Below the pieces are notes generated by a model that saw only the letters and a program-made list of their open reading frames with translations, ran no database searches and was not told the DNA's origin. This document shows positions 22,201-31,400 of a stretch of 37,396 bases of DNA, one piece after another. This stretch comes from Planctomycetaceae bacterium (GTDB lineage Bacteria > Planctomycetota > Planctomycetia > Planctomycetales > Planctomycetaceae): positions 1 through 37,396 of the forward strand of contig JAKFWA010000049.1 in the NCBI GenBank assembly GCA_021732995.1, written 5' to 3'. A program made the position numbers and the translations under genes. The first letter of the stretch is position 1, and each line of letters opens with the position of its first letter.

Positions 22201-23157
22201 CTGCTTGGCGACCATCTTCTGAAAGACGGCATCGACCGATGCGGGCACGTCACTTCGTATGGCACAGAGCGACGGAATTGGTGAATCGCGATGAGCCAGG
22301 AGCTTGGCCATTAGCGTGTCGCCGTCGTACGCACACTTTCCGGCCAGCAGATACCACAGCGAGATACCCAAACTGTAGACATCGCTACGTGCGTCCGCGC
22401 TCTTGGTGCTCATGGCTTGTTCGGGCGCCATGTAGTCCACGGTTCCCATCACCGCACCCGTGCTGGTGAGTTCCGCCTGTCCGCTGGTTGCTCCTTCGAT
22501 ACGTGCCAGACCCATGTCGAGAATCTTGACCGTGCCTTTAGCGTCCATCAGCAGATTCGCGGGCTTGATATCGCGATGCACGACACCCTGCTGGTGAGCG
22601 AACTCCAGACCTCGAGCCGCTTGAACGATGCATTGCACCGCCTGTGCGACCGGCAACGGCCCCTTCCTCTTAACCAGCGCCGAGAGGTCACTGCCTTCAA
22701 CGTACTCCATCACCAAAAAGTGAGTGCCCTTCGCTTCGTCCGCGTCATCGGTGGCCACGACATTCGGATGCCGCAGCTTGGCTGCAGCTTCCACTTCACG
22801 ATGAAAGCGTTTCAACGCATCGGGTGTTTTGACTGCAGATGGCGACATGACCTTGATCGCGACCAGCCGCTTCAAGCGTTTGTGCTCGGCCTTCAGCACC
22901 ATCCCCATACCGCCCTGACCGAGCTTGTCGAGGATCGTGTAGTTACCGAGGACCAGTCCTTTGCCTTTGCCCGCGTAAATCTGCTCAGCCTGATACTTGG
23001 TCAGCTTCTTCTGCTTCACCAATTCTCGCGCGAGCTGTTCGCCGTCCTTCGGCCGTTTGTCCTCAGGCAGCGCCAGCAGCAGCGCAGACACATCTTCCGC
23101 ACTCAGCAACCCGCTGGCGGTCAGGTGATCGCGAAATTGGTCGGTCGATAACGCCAT
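19297..23157 (-). CDS. K2: receptor-like Ser/Thr kinase with DUF1080, LamG-like and FGE-sulfatase domains
   Basis: 1286 residues. N-terminal helical region (1-72, nearly identical to K1), kinase (~73-360) with GQGGMG, VAIK (Lys102), HRD (194-196) and DMG (214-216), and one transmembrane helix (~441-461; GGVATVLLLVAIVFAVM). Predicted outside: a DUF1080 / 3-keto-disaccharide hydrolase-type domain (~526-725; LFNGKDLTGWKG, GDSGIYLRG, NGKLVVDD), a LamG-like domain (~749-947) ending DLSGNNKHGKLVDAKW, and one FGE-sulfatase domain (~961-1283) with the [16 protein letters not shown] linker. The FGE motif reads RGGGWTDNRIELRSAIR, with no Cys at either catalytic position. DUF1080 domains bind or cleave sugars, so carbohydrate sensing is a reasonable inference. 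The start ATG 23157 was chosen over a longer frame from 23274 because it matches the K1 N-terminus, has GGAA 6 bases upstream and avoids overlap with K3. Confidence 0.92.
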   Translation of the reverse strand: MALSTDQFRDHLTASGLLSAEDVSALLLALPEDKRPKDGEQLARELVKQKKLTKYQAEQIYAGKGKGLVLGNYTILDKLGQGGMGMVLKAEHKRLKRLVAIKVMSPSAVKTPDALKRFHREVEAAAKLRHPNVVATDDADEAKGTHFLVMEYVEGSDLSALVKRKGPLPVAQAVQCIVQAARGLEFAHQQGVVHRDIKPANLLMDAKGTVKILDMGLARIEGATSGQAELTSTGAVMGTVDYMAPEQAMSTKSADARSDVYSLGISLWYLLAGKCAYDGDTLMAKLLAHRDSPIPSLCAIRSDVPASVDAVFQKMVAKQAKDRYQTMTEVIHDLEACQSGASSASASSVSATSVLPESNTLSFRTASDAAAESITATYQAEPTVTYAQPDVAAEATLLTGNMSEATDPHSLASVSTPGGRKKRRSSKSDASSSWWQDRRIQIGGGVATVLLLVAIVFAVMKKDDAQTAAAVPDTVPANQEPVKGTPTDTSLAKVEPQPSASESALSKEPTPPSVLPLPTSPKDLPSGFIPLFNGKDLTGWKGEVGDPKKRAEMAPADLAAAQAKADERMRAHWSVDNGVLTFDGRGDNLCTVKDYTDFELYLEWNITAGGDSGIYLRGTPQVQIWDSDSKPSGKNMGSGGLYNNRKNPARPLLKVDKPIGEWNAMFIRMVGEKVTVSLNGKLVVDDVTFENFLEPDKPIYPSGPIELQKYGSPLQFRNVLIRELKSSTTASGIGSPASPRIPAVAPSDAFALQLEPDGRIDIPVKLISNSAVTYEFEVTKKPLITDNLHYQFAILIRGNTFKQHKNMLVWADSTPDTTVIMTPLPGSERYIAAVTANETTYRVFLNGQQVSERNLPAPHPSNGDQGFYIGRSPGAPAAFQAYDAPLHRFRLSRGARYSANYDPSGEWLPDDQTLVLYDFRRGGTADQVRDLSGNNKHGKLVDAKWVEMSGSTTAAPSPAKAPFDSKQARAHQEAWAKHLGTAVETTNSVGGKMVIIPPGEFLMGTTPEQANAIVAECAKNNMSEDRARGQLAVEASQHPVQLTRPFLIGATEVTYAQFRKFADATGYRSGEEQLLARDPAARQQRNEGQSKTWRECGEAFGPNTPVVALSYMQAGKFCNWLSEQEGLQPAFTMTPNGDSYDPTADGYRLPTEAEWEFACRAGTDTWYSFGNDLKQVGSWAVFSGSSKKRQPSDVATKQANSFGLYDMHGNAQEWCCDYFDTTWYGRAPKADPFHDQRGAEGVLRGGGWTDNRIELRSAIRRSYPRHTSSYYTGFRLARTSKPTRLP

Positions 23158-23217
23158 GCATGGTTCCAGAAACGATGAACGAACAGCGTACTGTCTCAGC
23201 TCGCGATGTAACCGAGC
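23158..23217 (-). repeat. Duplicated leader, copy before K2
   Basis: These 60 bases align with 28277-28337 before K3 at roughly 80% identity with a one-base gap. They include the ribosome site (GGAA here, GGAG in K3) and the core ACATCGCGAG followed by GACAGTACGC. Either a conserved regulatory leader or a footprint of gene duplication. Confidence 0.8.
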
Positions 23218-23224
23218 TTCATGT

Positions 23225-26200
23225 TCACTTTGACGCGCTATTTGATCCTTCAGTCCCAGCCTTGGACGATGCACCGCGCAGCAGCTTGGTGGTGCCTTTC
23301 GTTGTCGTCAGGCTGGCTTCCAAAAGCGTGGCAGAGGTGTCTGGAATGGGCAGGAACACGCCGACAACCAGCGACCGCTCCGAGCCATAACGGCCGTCGA
23401 TCTTCTGGAGTTGCTCGCGGGTGCCTTTCCATTCCAGCGCGAGCTCGTTGTCCACCGTGAGCCGGAGATTCGCCTCTTGATTCGTGGTCCTGGCCACTTC
23501 AATCAGTACTTCGTGACGTTTGCCATCATTCATCGAACTGGGAAGTGGCGCACGAGGGTTCGAGGGATTGTTGAGCCCGTGCTGTAGCACATGCACGTTG
23601 CCCCCCGAGAGAAAGATCTCCAGCCCCTTGGATTCGAACGGCAGAACGAATGACACGTTCCCTCGTTTGCTCACGAATGCCGCTCGCAGTGTGTATTCCT
23701 CACCGGGCTCAACCGGCAGCCTGAGTTGGCTGTCAACTCTGGTCGGAGTCGTGGCAAAGCCGGAGCCATCCTTGGTCCAAGTACCAGCCGCAACATCCTG
23801 GCTGAGATCCACCAGTGAGAGCAGATTGATCGTGCCAGCGGCTGATCCTGCAACACACGTTGGCGCAGCTTGCTTTCCAATCTCCGGGCCTGGCGTGTCC
23901 CATTCGACGAGGAAGTAGAAGTACCGATTCTGGTCATAATCGGGGCTCACCAGGTTCCAACTCGTGTCGGACATCCAGGCGAGGGCCTTGTCGGGAGCGT
24001 CGTTGAGGCGTCCCAGAAACAACGCCCGATCCAGGGGCTCACCCGTGACCCAGCGCCACTCACCACTGGCATTGGTCGCTCCCAGGAACATGCGGGAGCC
24101 AACATCCATCAAAGGCCTCTTCCGCTTGCTCCAGACGTTGTCGAAGATCCAATTGCGTTCTTCGAGGCTGTTGATGGCTACCAAATGGCCTCCCATTCTC
24201 TCGGCGGCAGTCCTGGCCTCAGTCCAAGTGCCAAACGAATCAACCAGCAGATAGCGATGCCCGCCAAACGACAGAGCTTCGGCGGGAATCATTGGCGATT
24301 TGCCATTAGAGATTGGCAACTTCGCATTGCCGACCAGTGTCAGCCGTGCGTCCGTCAGCAGAACGTGGCTGGATACTGTCGTCTTTTCAGCGTTGATGAC
24401 GATCTTGAGTTCATTGACTCCGCGCACATCGACTGTCAGTGGAGCACCCGTCTCCTTCACCGTCGCCAGGCTCACTGTCTTGGCCAGCAATTTATCGTCG
24501 CCGAAGACCTCCACGGTCAGCGAGTTGCCGCGGTTTCGGTTGCGGCTGCAGCGAGCGAGTGTGTTGAACGTCGCGTACCGACCGCCGAGGTCATAAACGA
24601 CTTGACCATCCTGCTGCGGGGCGGGGTGGATGATTAACCCGTGGGCCGGGGGGGCGCCAGCCTGGTTAAACGTATCGGCAAACTCTGCCGTGAACTTCTC
24701 CATCCCTGGCTTGCGCAACGGTCCAAGTCCCAGGAACGATTTCTCAGTCAGCGCATCGAGATAAACAACTTCCGTTGGCGCTGCAGCAGTCTTTACGACT
24801 CGGCGGGTGAACCAGATATCGATTTGCCCGTGGCCTCCCGGTAGTGGTGCTGAGTGGAAGTAGAGACTGCGACCGTCGCCTGACAGACAGAAGCCACCAT
24901 TGGTGGAGCTTGTCTCTGCGTTGCCTAAGGGGATGCCGAGGGTTTGTCCGGGTCCGAAGGGCTCATCCGCGTTGTTGCGCGTGAAGAATTTCATTTCGCG
25001 TACGGTACCCGGACCTGAACCACTCTGATTCCCGGCGATGATCAGTCGACGGTCATTCGAGATATAGAACGGCATATCCCAGTCAGCCGTGTTGACTGCT
25101 CCGGGCAGCAGTTCGGAAGCCCCCCAGTCCTGGTCGAGTCCGCTGCGTTTAAACATCCTGATGTCAGCCCCCGCTGATCCACGATAGGTCGCAGAAACCA
25201 GCAACGTCAGCCCATTCGCCGAAAGGACGGGGTGTTTCAATGAACCTCCCGCGGGCATGTCGCCCATATTGAGATTCGCCGGTTTTAACTCTCCAAACGG
25301 ATCATCAAGCGTCGGTCGAGTTGCAAACATAATCTCGTCACGGTTGCTTTGGGTTCTTTGAGAAAAGGCGGCCAGCAACCCGTTCGCTGAAAAGGATGCT
25401 GCGCTTCCGGGGAAGCCGACCTCGGGTAGACCGGCCACCTTCGTTGCCGCAGGGAACGTGGCCTCACGACTTGGACGCGTGCTGACGCGAGCATGACCGC
25501 CGCTGTGTACGTAGATGGTGCGTTCGTCTCCGCTAATGCCAGCCACAAAATCTGGCCCTGAGGAGTTCACACCAGTGCCCAGATTCTGCGGCTTACTCCA
25601 CTCGTACTCCCTACCATCGGTCAGGTCGAACGGCCAGCGCGTCTCGGGAACACGTTTGGTCTTCATCACACGACGGGTCATCCAGAGGTCGAGTTCTCCC
25701 TTCCCTCCCGGAATGTCTCGTGAGTGGAAATAGAGTCGTTGACCATCGACAGAGAGACGCGCTCCTCCCATCGGAGTATTCTCAATACGAGTTCCCAACG
25801 ATTGGCCTTTACCAAACGGTTCGGCCTCAGAGGATCGACTGTGCCAGGACGTACGGAAGGGTGGGGAAATCATGGCCGTGGCGACCAGCAGCTTACGATC
25901 ATTGCTGATCCAGTTCGGGACAATCATCCCTGCCGCGTTCACGTCGCGTCCAAGGTTTTGTTCGTTGCCGAAGTTGGTAGCTAATGAGGGGCGGGTGAAG
26001 GAGTAGACATCCGATCCCGCGAATTTTCCGGGACGCGCCGACGAGATGCACAGCGTCAATCCATTGGGAGAGAACACGACCACGCTGTCCGAGGCCTGGG
26101 AATTCACCGGCGCGTCGAGCCGTACGGGCGGGCCAAAGGGTTCGTTCGCGGTCGTCCGGCGGCTCAGCCAGACATCGTCCGTTCCCTCGCGTACGACAAA

Positions 26201-28276
26201 GGCCAACTGCAACCCATCGCCCGACAGGCAGGAGTTCTCCCGGAGTCCAGGTTTGCCGTTGATGGCGTCTGGTAGTGGTTCCACCTTCGAGAACTCTTCG
26301 TCACGAGATGCTCGCTGTCCGATCATCAGTCGGTTATTTGAGTAGAAGGCGATCGTTTTTTCGTCGTCCGTCAGCGAGGGATTCAGCTCGCGACCTCGAG
26401 TGTTCACACCAGGACCGAGACTCTCTGGCTGACTCCATTCGTACTCATTCCCATCGCTTGGATCGAACGGCCATCGTCCGGATGCGTCACTCACAGTGAT
26501 CGTGCTGGGTGTTGATGGCGTCGAGGGCAGTTGAACAGTGACGGGCGCTGCCTCGATCTTCTTGTTGCTGTCAGTGATCGCGCTGACGAAGCCTTTCTTC
26601 TCAATCTTCCTCTGCGAAAGCACTTTGCCATCAACGTGGACCGCCAGGTTGTCATCGACCAGATCAACCTTGACCTTGGTTTCCTCACCCTTCTTGAGTA
26701 CCAGGGAATCGGTCTCGAAGGAGACATCGCCGCGCGTCACCACGAATTTCTTGTCGCCCGCTTTCAATGAGACCGGTTTGATTCCGCCGCCTTTGAACTT
26801 GAGCTCTGTACCTTTGAGCTTCATCTCAACGGCAGGGTCAAGAATCTCCACGACCAGCGTGCCGTCAGCCGTCGGCCAGAGAAAGATCACCCCCAAGAGC
26901 AGCGCAATTAGACCGACGGCCGCACTAACTAACGTCTGCTTTGTTCCCCAGCCTGCGGACCTGGTTGAGCCATCAACTTCTTGTGTGGGTGCCGGTCTTC
27001 TCACTGTGTTCTGAGTTTGTGGATCCGTACCGACTTCGCCGTTCGAGGTCAGTAGGGTCGCGTCCATGCCGGCGTTCGTTGGAGCACTCGGATCCAGCGG
27101 TAGACTGACCGCGCTTTCTGCCGAGATGCCGGCAAGGAAATCTTGCAGTGGCACCTCACCCATTTCGGCCGGACGGTTCGCAAAGCTGACGGTTGGTGAT
27201 TCGGCGGAGCGACAGCTCTCCAGAGCAGCGATGACTTCGGTCATCGTCTGAAAGCGATCTTCGGGTCGCTTAGCGATCAGGCGATGAAAGACTTCATCCA
27301 GCGTCTTGAGCCGCGCATCAACAACCAGCGTGCTCATGGACTTGCCCTCAGGTTCGCGGACAATCATCAGATCGCGACTCAGGATGGGCAGCGGCGCATT
27401 ACGGTGGGCCAGCAGCTTCTTCATCACCGTCGCGCCTTCGTAGGTGCAACGTCCGGTCAGCAGGGCATAGAGCGAACAACCCAGGCTGTAGATATCGCTG
27501 CGAGCGTCGGCGTGCTTGGTGTCCTCGGCCTGCTCGGGAGACATGTAGTCGATGGTCCCCATGATAGCGCCGGTGCTGGTCAACTCGGCTTGCTCACCGC
27601 CAAGTCCGCTGGCGTCAATGCGCGCCAGGCCCATGTCCAGAATCTTGACGACACCTTCTCGATCCAGCAGCAAGTTCGCTGGCTTGATGTCGCGATGCAC
27701 GATGCCGCGCTTGTGAGCGAACTCCAGTCCGCGAGCCGCCTGCAAGATGCAGTCAATCGCGAAGTCGAGCTGCAATGGACCGTTCTTCTTGACGAGTGCC
27801 GAGAGGTCGAGGCCTTCTACATACTCCATCACCAGAAAGTGCTTGCCGTTGGCTTCATCAGCATCGAACGCCATCACAATATTGGGGTGCGTGAGTTTGG
27901 CCGCCGCCTGCACTTCGCGTTGAAACCGCTTGACGGCATCCGGCGCTTTCATCGCGTCGGGCGACATCACCTTCAGCGCGACCACGCGATCCATGCGCCG
28001 ATGATGAGCCTTCAACACCATGCCCATGCCACCTTGGCCAAGCTTCTCCATGATGGTGTAGCTGCCCATCACCAAGGCCTTGGCCTTACCCGCGTAAATC
28101 TGTTCGGCCTGGAATTTTGTCAGCTTCTTTTGCTTGACCAGCTCGCGCGCGAGTTGTTCGCCATCCTTCGGCTGTTTGCCATCTGGAAGCGATACCAGCA
28201 ACGCATCGACATCGTCAGTGGTCAGCAACCCGCTGGCGACGAGATTGTCTCGGAACTGATCGATTGATTGCGGCAT
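23225..28276 (-). CDS. K3: receptor-like Ser/Thr kinase with PEGA-like, two PD40 propellers, NPCBM, C-type lectin and beta-sandwich domains
   Basis: 1683 residues. N-terminal helical region (1-72, MPQSIDQFRDNLVASGLL), kinase (~73-360) with GQGGMG, VALK (Lys102), HRD (194-196) and DMG (214-216), transmembrane helix (~446-467). A PEGA-like beta domain follows (~469-560; DGTLVVEILDPAVEMKLKG), then two WD40/PD40-type propeller regions (~606-879 and ~879-1160), each opening WPFDxxDGxEYEWS; an NPCBM carbohydrate-binding domain (~1167-1316; VVYLDALTEKS, VVYDLGGRYATF); a C-type lectin-like domain (~1334-1459; FGGHRYLLVDSF, FLGATNASGEWRWVTG) without the usual Cys pairs or EPN/QPD calcium motif; and a C-terminal concanavalin-like sandwich (~1488-1683). 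It has no FGE domain. ATG 28276 is supported by GGAG six bases upstream and by alignment with K4, rather than a start 18 bases earlier. Sugar or glycan sensing is inferred. Confidence 0.92.
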   Translation of the reverse strand: MPQSIDQFRDNLVASGLLTTDDVDALLVSLPDGKQPKDGEQLARELVKQKKLTKFQAEQIYAGKAKALVMGSYTIMEKLGQGGMGMVLKAHHRRMDRVVALKVMSPDAMKAPDAVKRFQREVQAAAKLTHPNIVMAFDADEANGKHFLVMEYVEGLDLSALVKKNGPLQLDFAIDCILQAARGLEFAHKRGIVHRDIKPANLLLDREGVVKILDMGLARIDASGLGGEQAELTSTGAIMGTIDYMSPEQAEDTKHADARSDIYSLGCSLYALLTGRCTYEGATVMKKLLAHRNAPLPILSRDLMIVREPEGKSMSTLVVDARLKTLDEVFHRLIAKRPEDRFQTMTEVIAALESCRSAESPTVSFANRPAEMGEVPLQDFLAGISAESAVSLPLDPSAPTNAGMDATLLTSNGEVGTDPQTQNTVRRPAPTQEVDGSTRSAGWGTKQTLVSAAVGLIALLLGVIFLWPTADGTLVVEILDPAVEMKLKGTELKFKGGGIKPVSLKAGDKKFVVTRGDVSFETDSLVLKKGEETKVKVDLVDDNLAVHVDGKVLSQRKIEKKGFVSAITDSNKKIEAAPVTVQLPSTPSTPSTITVSDASGRWPFDPSDGNEYEWSQPESLGPGVNTRGRELNPSLTDDEKTIAFYSNNRLMIGQRASRDEEFSKVEPLPDAINGKPGLRENSCLSGDGLQLAFVVREGTDDVWLSRRTTANEPFGPPVRLDAPVNSQASDSVVVFSPNGLTLCISSARPGKFAGSDVYSFTRPSLATNFGNEQNLGRDVNAAGMIVPNWISNDRKLLVATAMISPPFRTSWHSRSSEAEPFGKGQSLGTRIENTPMGGARLSVDGQRLYFHSRDIPGGKGELDLWMTRRVMKTKRVPETRWPFDLTDGREYEWSKPQNLGTGVNSSGPDFVAGISGDERTIYVHSGGHARVSTRPSREATFPAATKVAGLPEVGFPGSAASFSANGLLAAFSQRTQSNRDEIMFATRPTLDDPFGELKPANLNMGDMPAGGSLKHPVLSANGLTLLVSATYRGSAGADIRMFKRSGLDQDWGASELLPGAVNTADWDMPFYISNDRRLIIAGNQSGSGPGTVREMKFFTRNNADEPFGPGQTLGIPLGNAETSSTNGGFCLSGDGRSLYFHSAPLPGGHGQIDIWFTRRVVKTAAAPTEVVYLDALTEKSFLGLGPLRKPGMEKFTAEFADTFNQAGAPPAHGLIIHPAPQQDGQVVYDLGGRYATFNTLARCSRNRNRGNSLTVEVFGDDKLLAKTVSLATVKETGAPLTVDVRGVNELKIVINAEKTTVSSHVLLTDARLTLVGNAKLPISNGKSPMIPAEALSFGGHRYLLVDSFGTWTEARTAAERMGGHLVAINSLEERNWIFDNVWSKRKRPLMDVGSRMFLGATNASGEWRWVTGEPLDRALFLGRLNDAPDKALAWMSDTSWNLVSPDYDQNRYFYFLVEWDTPGPEIGKQAAPTCVAGSAAGTINLLSLVDLSQDVAAGTWTKDGSGFATTPTRVDSQLRLPVEPGEEYTLRAAFVSKRGNVSFVLPFESKGLEIFLSGGNVHVLQHGLNNPSNPRAPLPSSMNDGKRHEVLIEVARTTNQEANLRLTVDNELALEWKGTREQLQKIDGRYGSERSLVVGVFLPIPDTSATLLEASLTTTKGTTKLLRGASSKAGTEGSNSASK

Positions 28277-28337
28277 GCAGGGCTCCATGAACAATGAGCA
28301 ACAAGCGTACTGTCTTAACTCGCGATGTCACCGAGCC
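28277..28337 (-). repeat. Duplicated leader, copy before K3
   Basis: Partner of 23158-23217. GGAG (28283-28286) stands six bases before the K3 ATG. K1 and K4 leaders do not show the same sequence. Confidence 0.8.
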
Positions 28338-28343
28338 TAGCCA

Positions 28344-28499
28344 TCATTTTGCCTTGTCGCGCTGCCCAGCAGCCTGATCGTTCGCATGGTCGTCTTCACT
28401 CTGGCATTGGGTCGGTTTGGCACAACTGTCAGGACGCGGCAGGAAGACGCCGACAACCAGCCGGATCGGAACGAGCGGGCCACCGGTGGGAACATGGTC
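28344..28499 (-). pseudogene. Relic of a K3-type C-terminal tail behind the K4 stop codon
   Basis: Reading on past the K4 TGA (28500-28502) in the same frame gives about 51 more sense codons before the next TGA (28344-28346). They include RLVVGVFLPRPDS, which matches SLVVGVFLPIPDT in the last ~40 residues of K3. The remainder is diverged. The simplest reading is that K4 once had the lectin and sandwich domains of K3 and lost them by a deletion that joined the NPCBM end to the last tail, with a stop near the junction. Confidence 0.7.
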
Positions 28500-31400
28500 T
28501 CACGGTGCCAGCCGGGCGTCGATGAGGAGCACGTGACTCGCCGCATTCGTCTTTTCGGCGTTGACGACGATCGTGAGTTCTTTGACCCCACTGACGTCGA
28601 CCATCAGCAGGGATCCGCCTTCTTTCGCCGTCGCGAGGTTCACGGATTTAGCCAACGACTGGCCATCGCCAAACACTTCCACGGTCAGTGAGTTGCCGCG
28701 GTTGCGGTTGGGGCTGCACAGAGCGGTTGCCGCGAAGGTCGTATACCGACCGCCAAGGTCATACACGACGCGGCCATCCTGCTGATTGGAGGGGTGAATG
28801 ATGATGCCATGAGCGGGTGGGTCGCCGGTTTGTTTCAGGGATCTTTGGAAATCTTTAGCGAACGGATCTGTTCCGGCCTTGAGCAACTGCCCGACGGTCA
28901 TTGACGACTTTTCGGTCAGCGTATCGAGATAGACAACATTTCCGGAATTGCCCGACGTCACACCACTCTTCACCACACGGCGGCTGAACCAGATGTCGAC
29001 CTGACCCTGGCCGCCGGGAATCTTCGCCGAGCAGAAATAGATGCTGCGACCGTCGCCGGACAGTCGAAAGCCGCTGTTGGAGTCGTGTGTCTCCGCGTCG
29101 CCCAGTGGAATGCCGAGCGGCTGCCCGGTGCCGAATGGCTCCTGAGCATTGTTCCTCGTGAAGAACCGCACTTCACGCACCGGACTAGAACCTGACCCAC
29201 GCTGACTCGCAGCGATCAGAAACTTGCGGTCATTGGAGATGTAGAAGGGCATGTCCCAGTCAGCCGTGTTGACTTCGCCGGGCAACGCTTCCGACGCCCC
29301 CCATTCTTCATCCAGCGTCTTGCGGGTCAGCATCCGAATATCCGCTTGTCGTGATCCGCGATGGGTGGAGCAGGCCAGTAACGTCAGCCCATCTGCTGAC
29401 AGAAGCGGATGTCGCGACGCGGCTTCAACTCCGTTCACATCAACCTTGGCATACTTTGGTGAGCCGAATGGAGCGAAGGGCGTCGGTCGAGCGGCCACCC
29501 AAACCTCGTCAGCATTCTTCTGCGACTTCATCACGAACGCAGCCACCAGACCATTGCTCGAAATAGATGCCGAACTTCGCCCGGCATCTGAACTCGCGAA
29601 ACCGTCTAGTTTCGTCGCCTTAGGGAAGTCCACGTCCCGGCTCTGACGCACACTGACGCGGGCATCGCCCTTCAGAGAATGAACAAAAATCCGGCGTTCG
29701 TCATCACTGATCCCCGCCACAAAGTCTGCTCCCGGTCCGTTGACGCCAGATCCGAGGTTTTCCGGTTTACTCCACTCGTACTCTTTCCCGTCCGTAGGAT
29801 CGAACGGCCAATGCACAGCAGGCTGATCGGACGCAGGTGGCTGCGAGGATTTGGTGAGCGATGTGGATGTGTCTTCGAATGCCTGCTTGCCGCCTGAGAC
29901 TGCGCTGACGAAACCCTTCTTCGAAACCTTACGCTGCGAAAGCAATCGGCCATCGGCGCGGACGGTCAGGTTGTCGCCAACGAGTTCAACTGTGACTTTG
30001 GTGTCTTTGCCCTTCTTGATGACCAGCGAGTCGGTCTCGAAAGCCAGATTTCCACGAGTCACGACGAACTTCGTCTCGCCCACCTTCAATGAGGCTGGCT
30101 TGATTCCTTCGCCCTTGAATGCGAACTCCGTCCCTTTGACTTTCAGTTCCACTTCAGCATCAAGAATCTGCACGAGCAGCGTGCCACTCGGAGCCGGCCA
30201 GAGAAACAGCACGCCCAGGACGAACGTGATCGCACCAACAGCCGCAGCGAGTGACTTCTGGTTGGCGCCCCAGCCGGCAGGCTTCGCCTTACCGTGTCTC
30301 ACGTGCTCTTCGACGGACAGTTTCAGAGTGTTCTGAGTTTGCGGGTCCGTACCAACCTCAACACTCGAAGTCAGCAGCGTGGCCTCCATCGCCGGGCCTG
30401 CGGGAGCGCGAGGATCCAACGGTTGGCTGATCCCGCTATCTCCAGAGATACCGGCGAGGAAATCTTGCAGTGGAACCTCACCAAGCTCGGGCGGTCGGTT
30501 CACGAAGTTGACGGTTGGAGATTCAGCAGAACGGCAGCGTTCCAGAGCCGCGATGACCTCCGTCATACTTTGAAAGCGGTCTTCAGGACGCTTGGCGATC
30601 ATCCGATGGAAGACCTCATCCAACGCCTTGGTCCGGGCATCGAGCGTCACCGTGCTGACGCTCCTTCCCAATGCCTGTCGAGCGGCGACCATGTCGCGAC
30701 TCAGAATGGGCAACGGTGCATTGCGGTGGGCCAGCAGTTTCTTCATCACCGTCGCGCCGTCGTACGTGCAGTGTGCCGTCAACAACGCGTACAGCGAACA
30801 ACCGAGACTGTAGATATCGCTCCGCGCGTCGGCGTGTTTCGTGTCCTCCGCCTGTTCGGGGGACATGTAGTCGATGGTCCCCATGATCGCTCCGGTGCTG
30901 GTTAATTCAGACGGTTCAGCGCCGAATCCATTCGCTTCGATTCGCGCCAGGCCCATATCCAGAATCTTGATGACGCCCTCCCTGTCCAGCAGCAAGTTCG
31001 ACGGCTTGATGTCGCGATGGACAACGCCGCGCCTGTGGGCGAACTCCAGTCCGCGCGCCGCCTGCAGAATGCAATCGATCGCGAAGTCGATCTGCAGCGG
31101 TCCATTCTTCTTGACGAGGGCGGAGAGATCGCGGCCTTCGACGTACTCCATCACCAGGAAGAATTTGCCGTTGGCTTCATCGGCATCGAACGCCATGACA
31201 ATGTTGGGGTGCGTCAGCTTGGCTGCCGCCTGCACTTCCCGCTGAAAGCGTTTGACGGCATCTGGGGCGCTCATCGCGGTGGAGGACATCACCTTCAGCG
31301 CAACCACTCGGTCCATGCGGCGGTGATGAGCCATCAACACCGTGCCCATACCACCCTGGCCCAGCTTCTCCATGATGGTGTAGCTGCCCATCACCAGGGC

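Noticed and set aside
23158-23274. N-terminal extension of K2 from 23274
   Set aside because: It would overlap the end of K3 and covers the duplicated non-coding leader. K1 alignment and a ribosome site support ATG 23157.
28500-28502. Selenocysteine or programmed readthrough at the K4 TGA
   Set aside because: The frame behind the stop is diverged and short, no SECIS-like hairpin was recognised, and the missing lectin and sandwich domains fit a deletion better.
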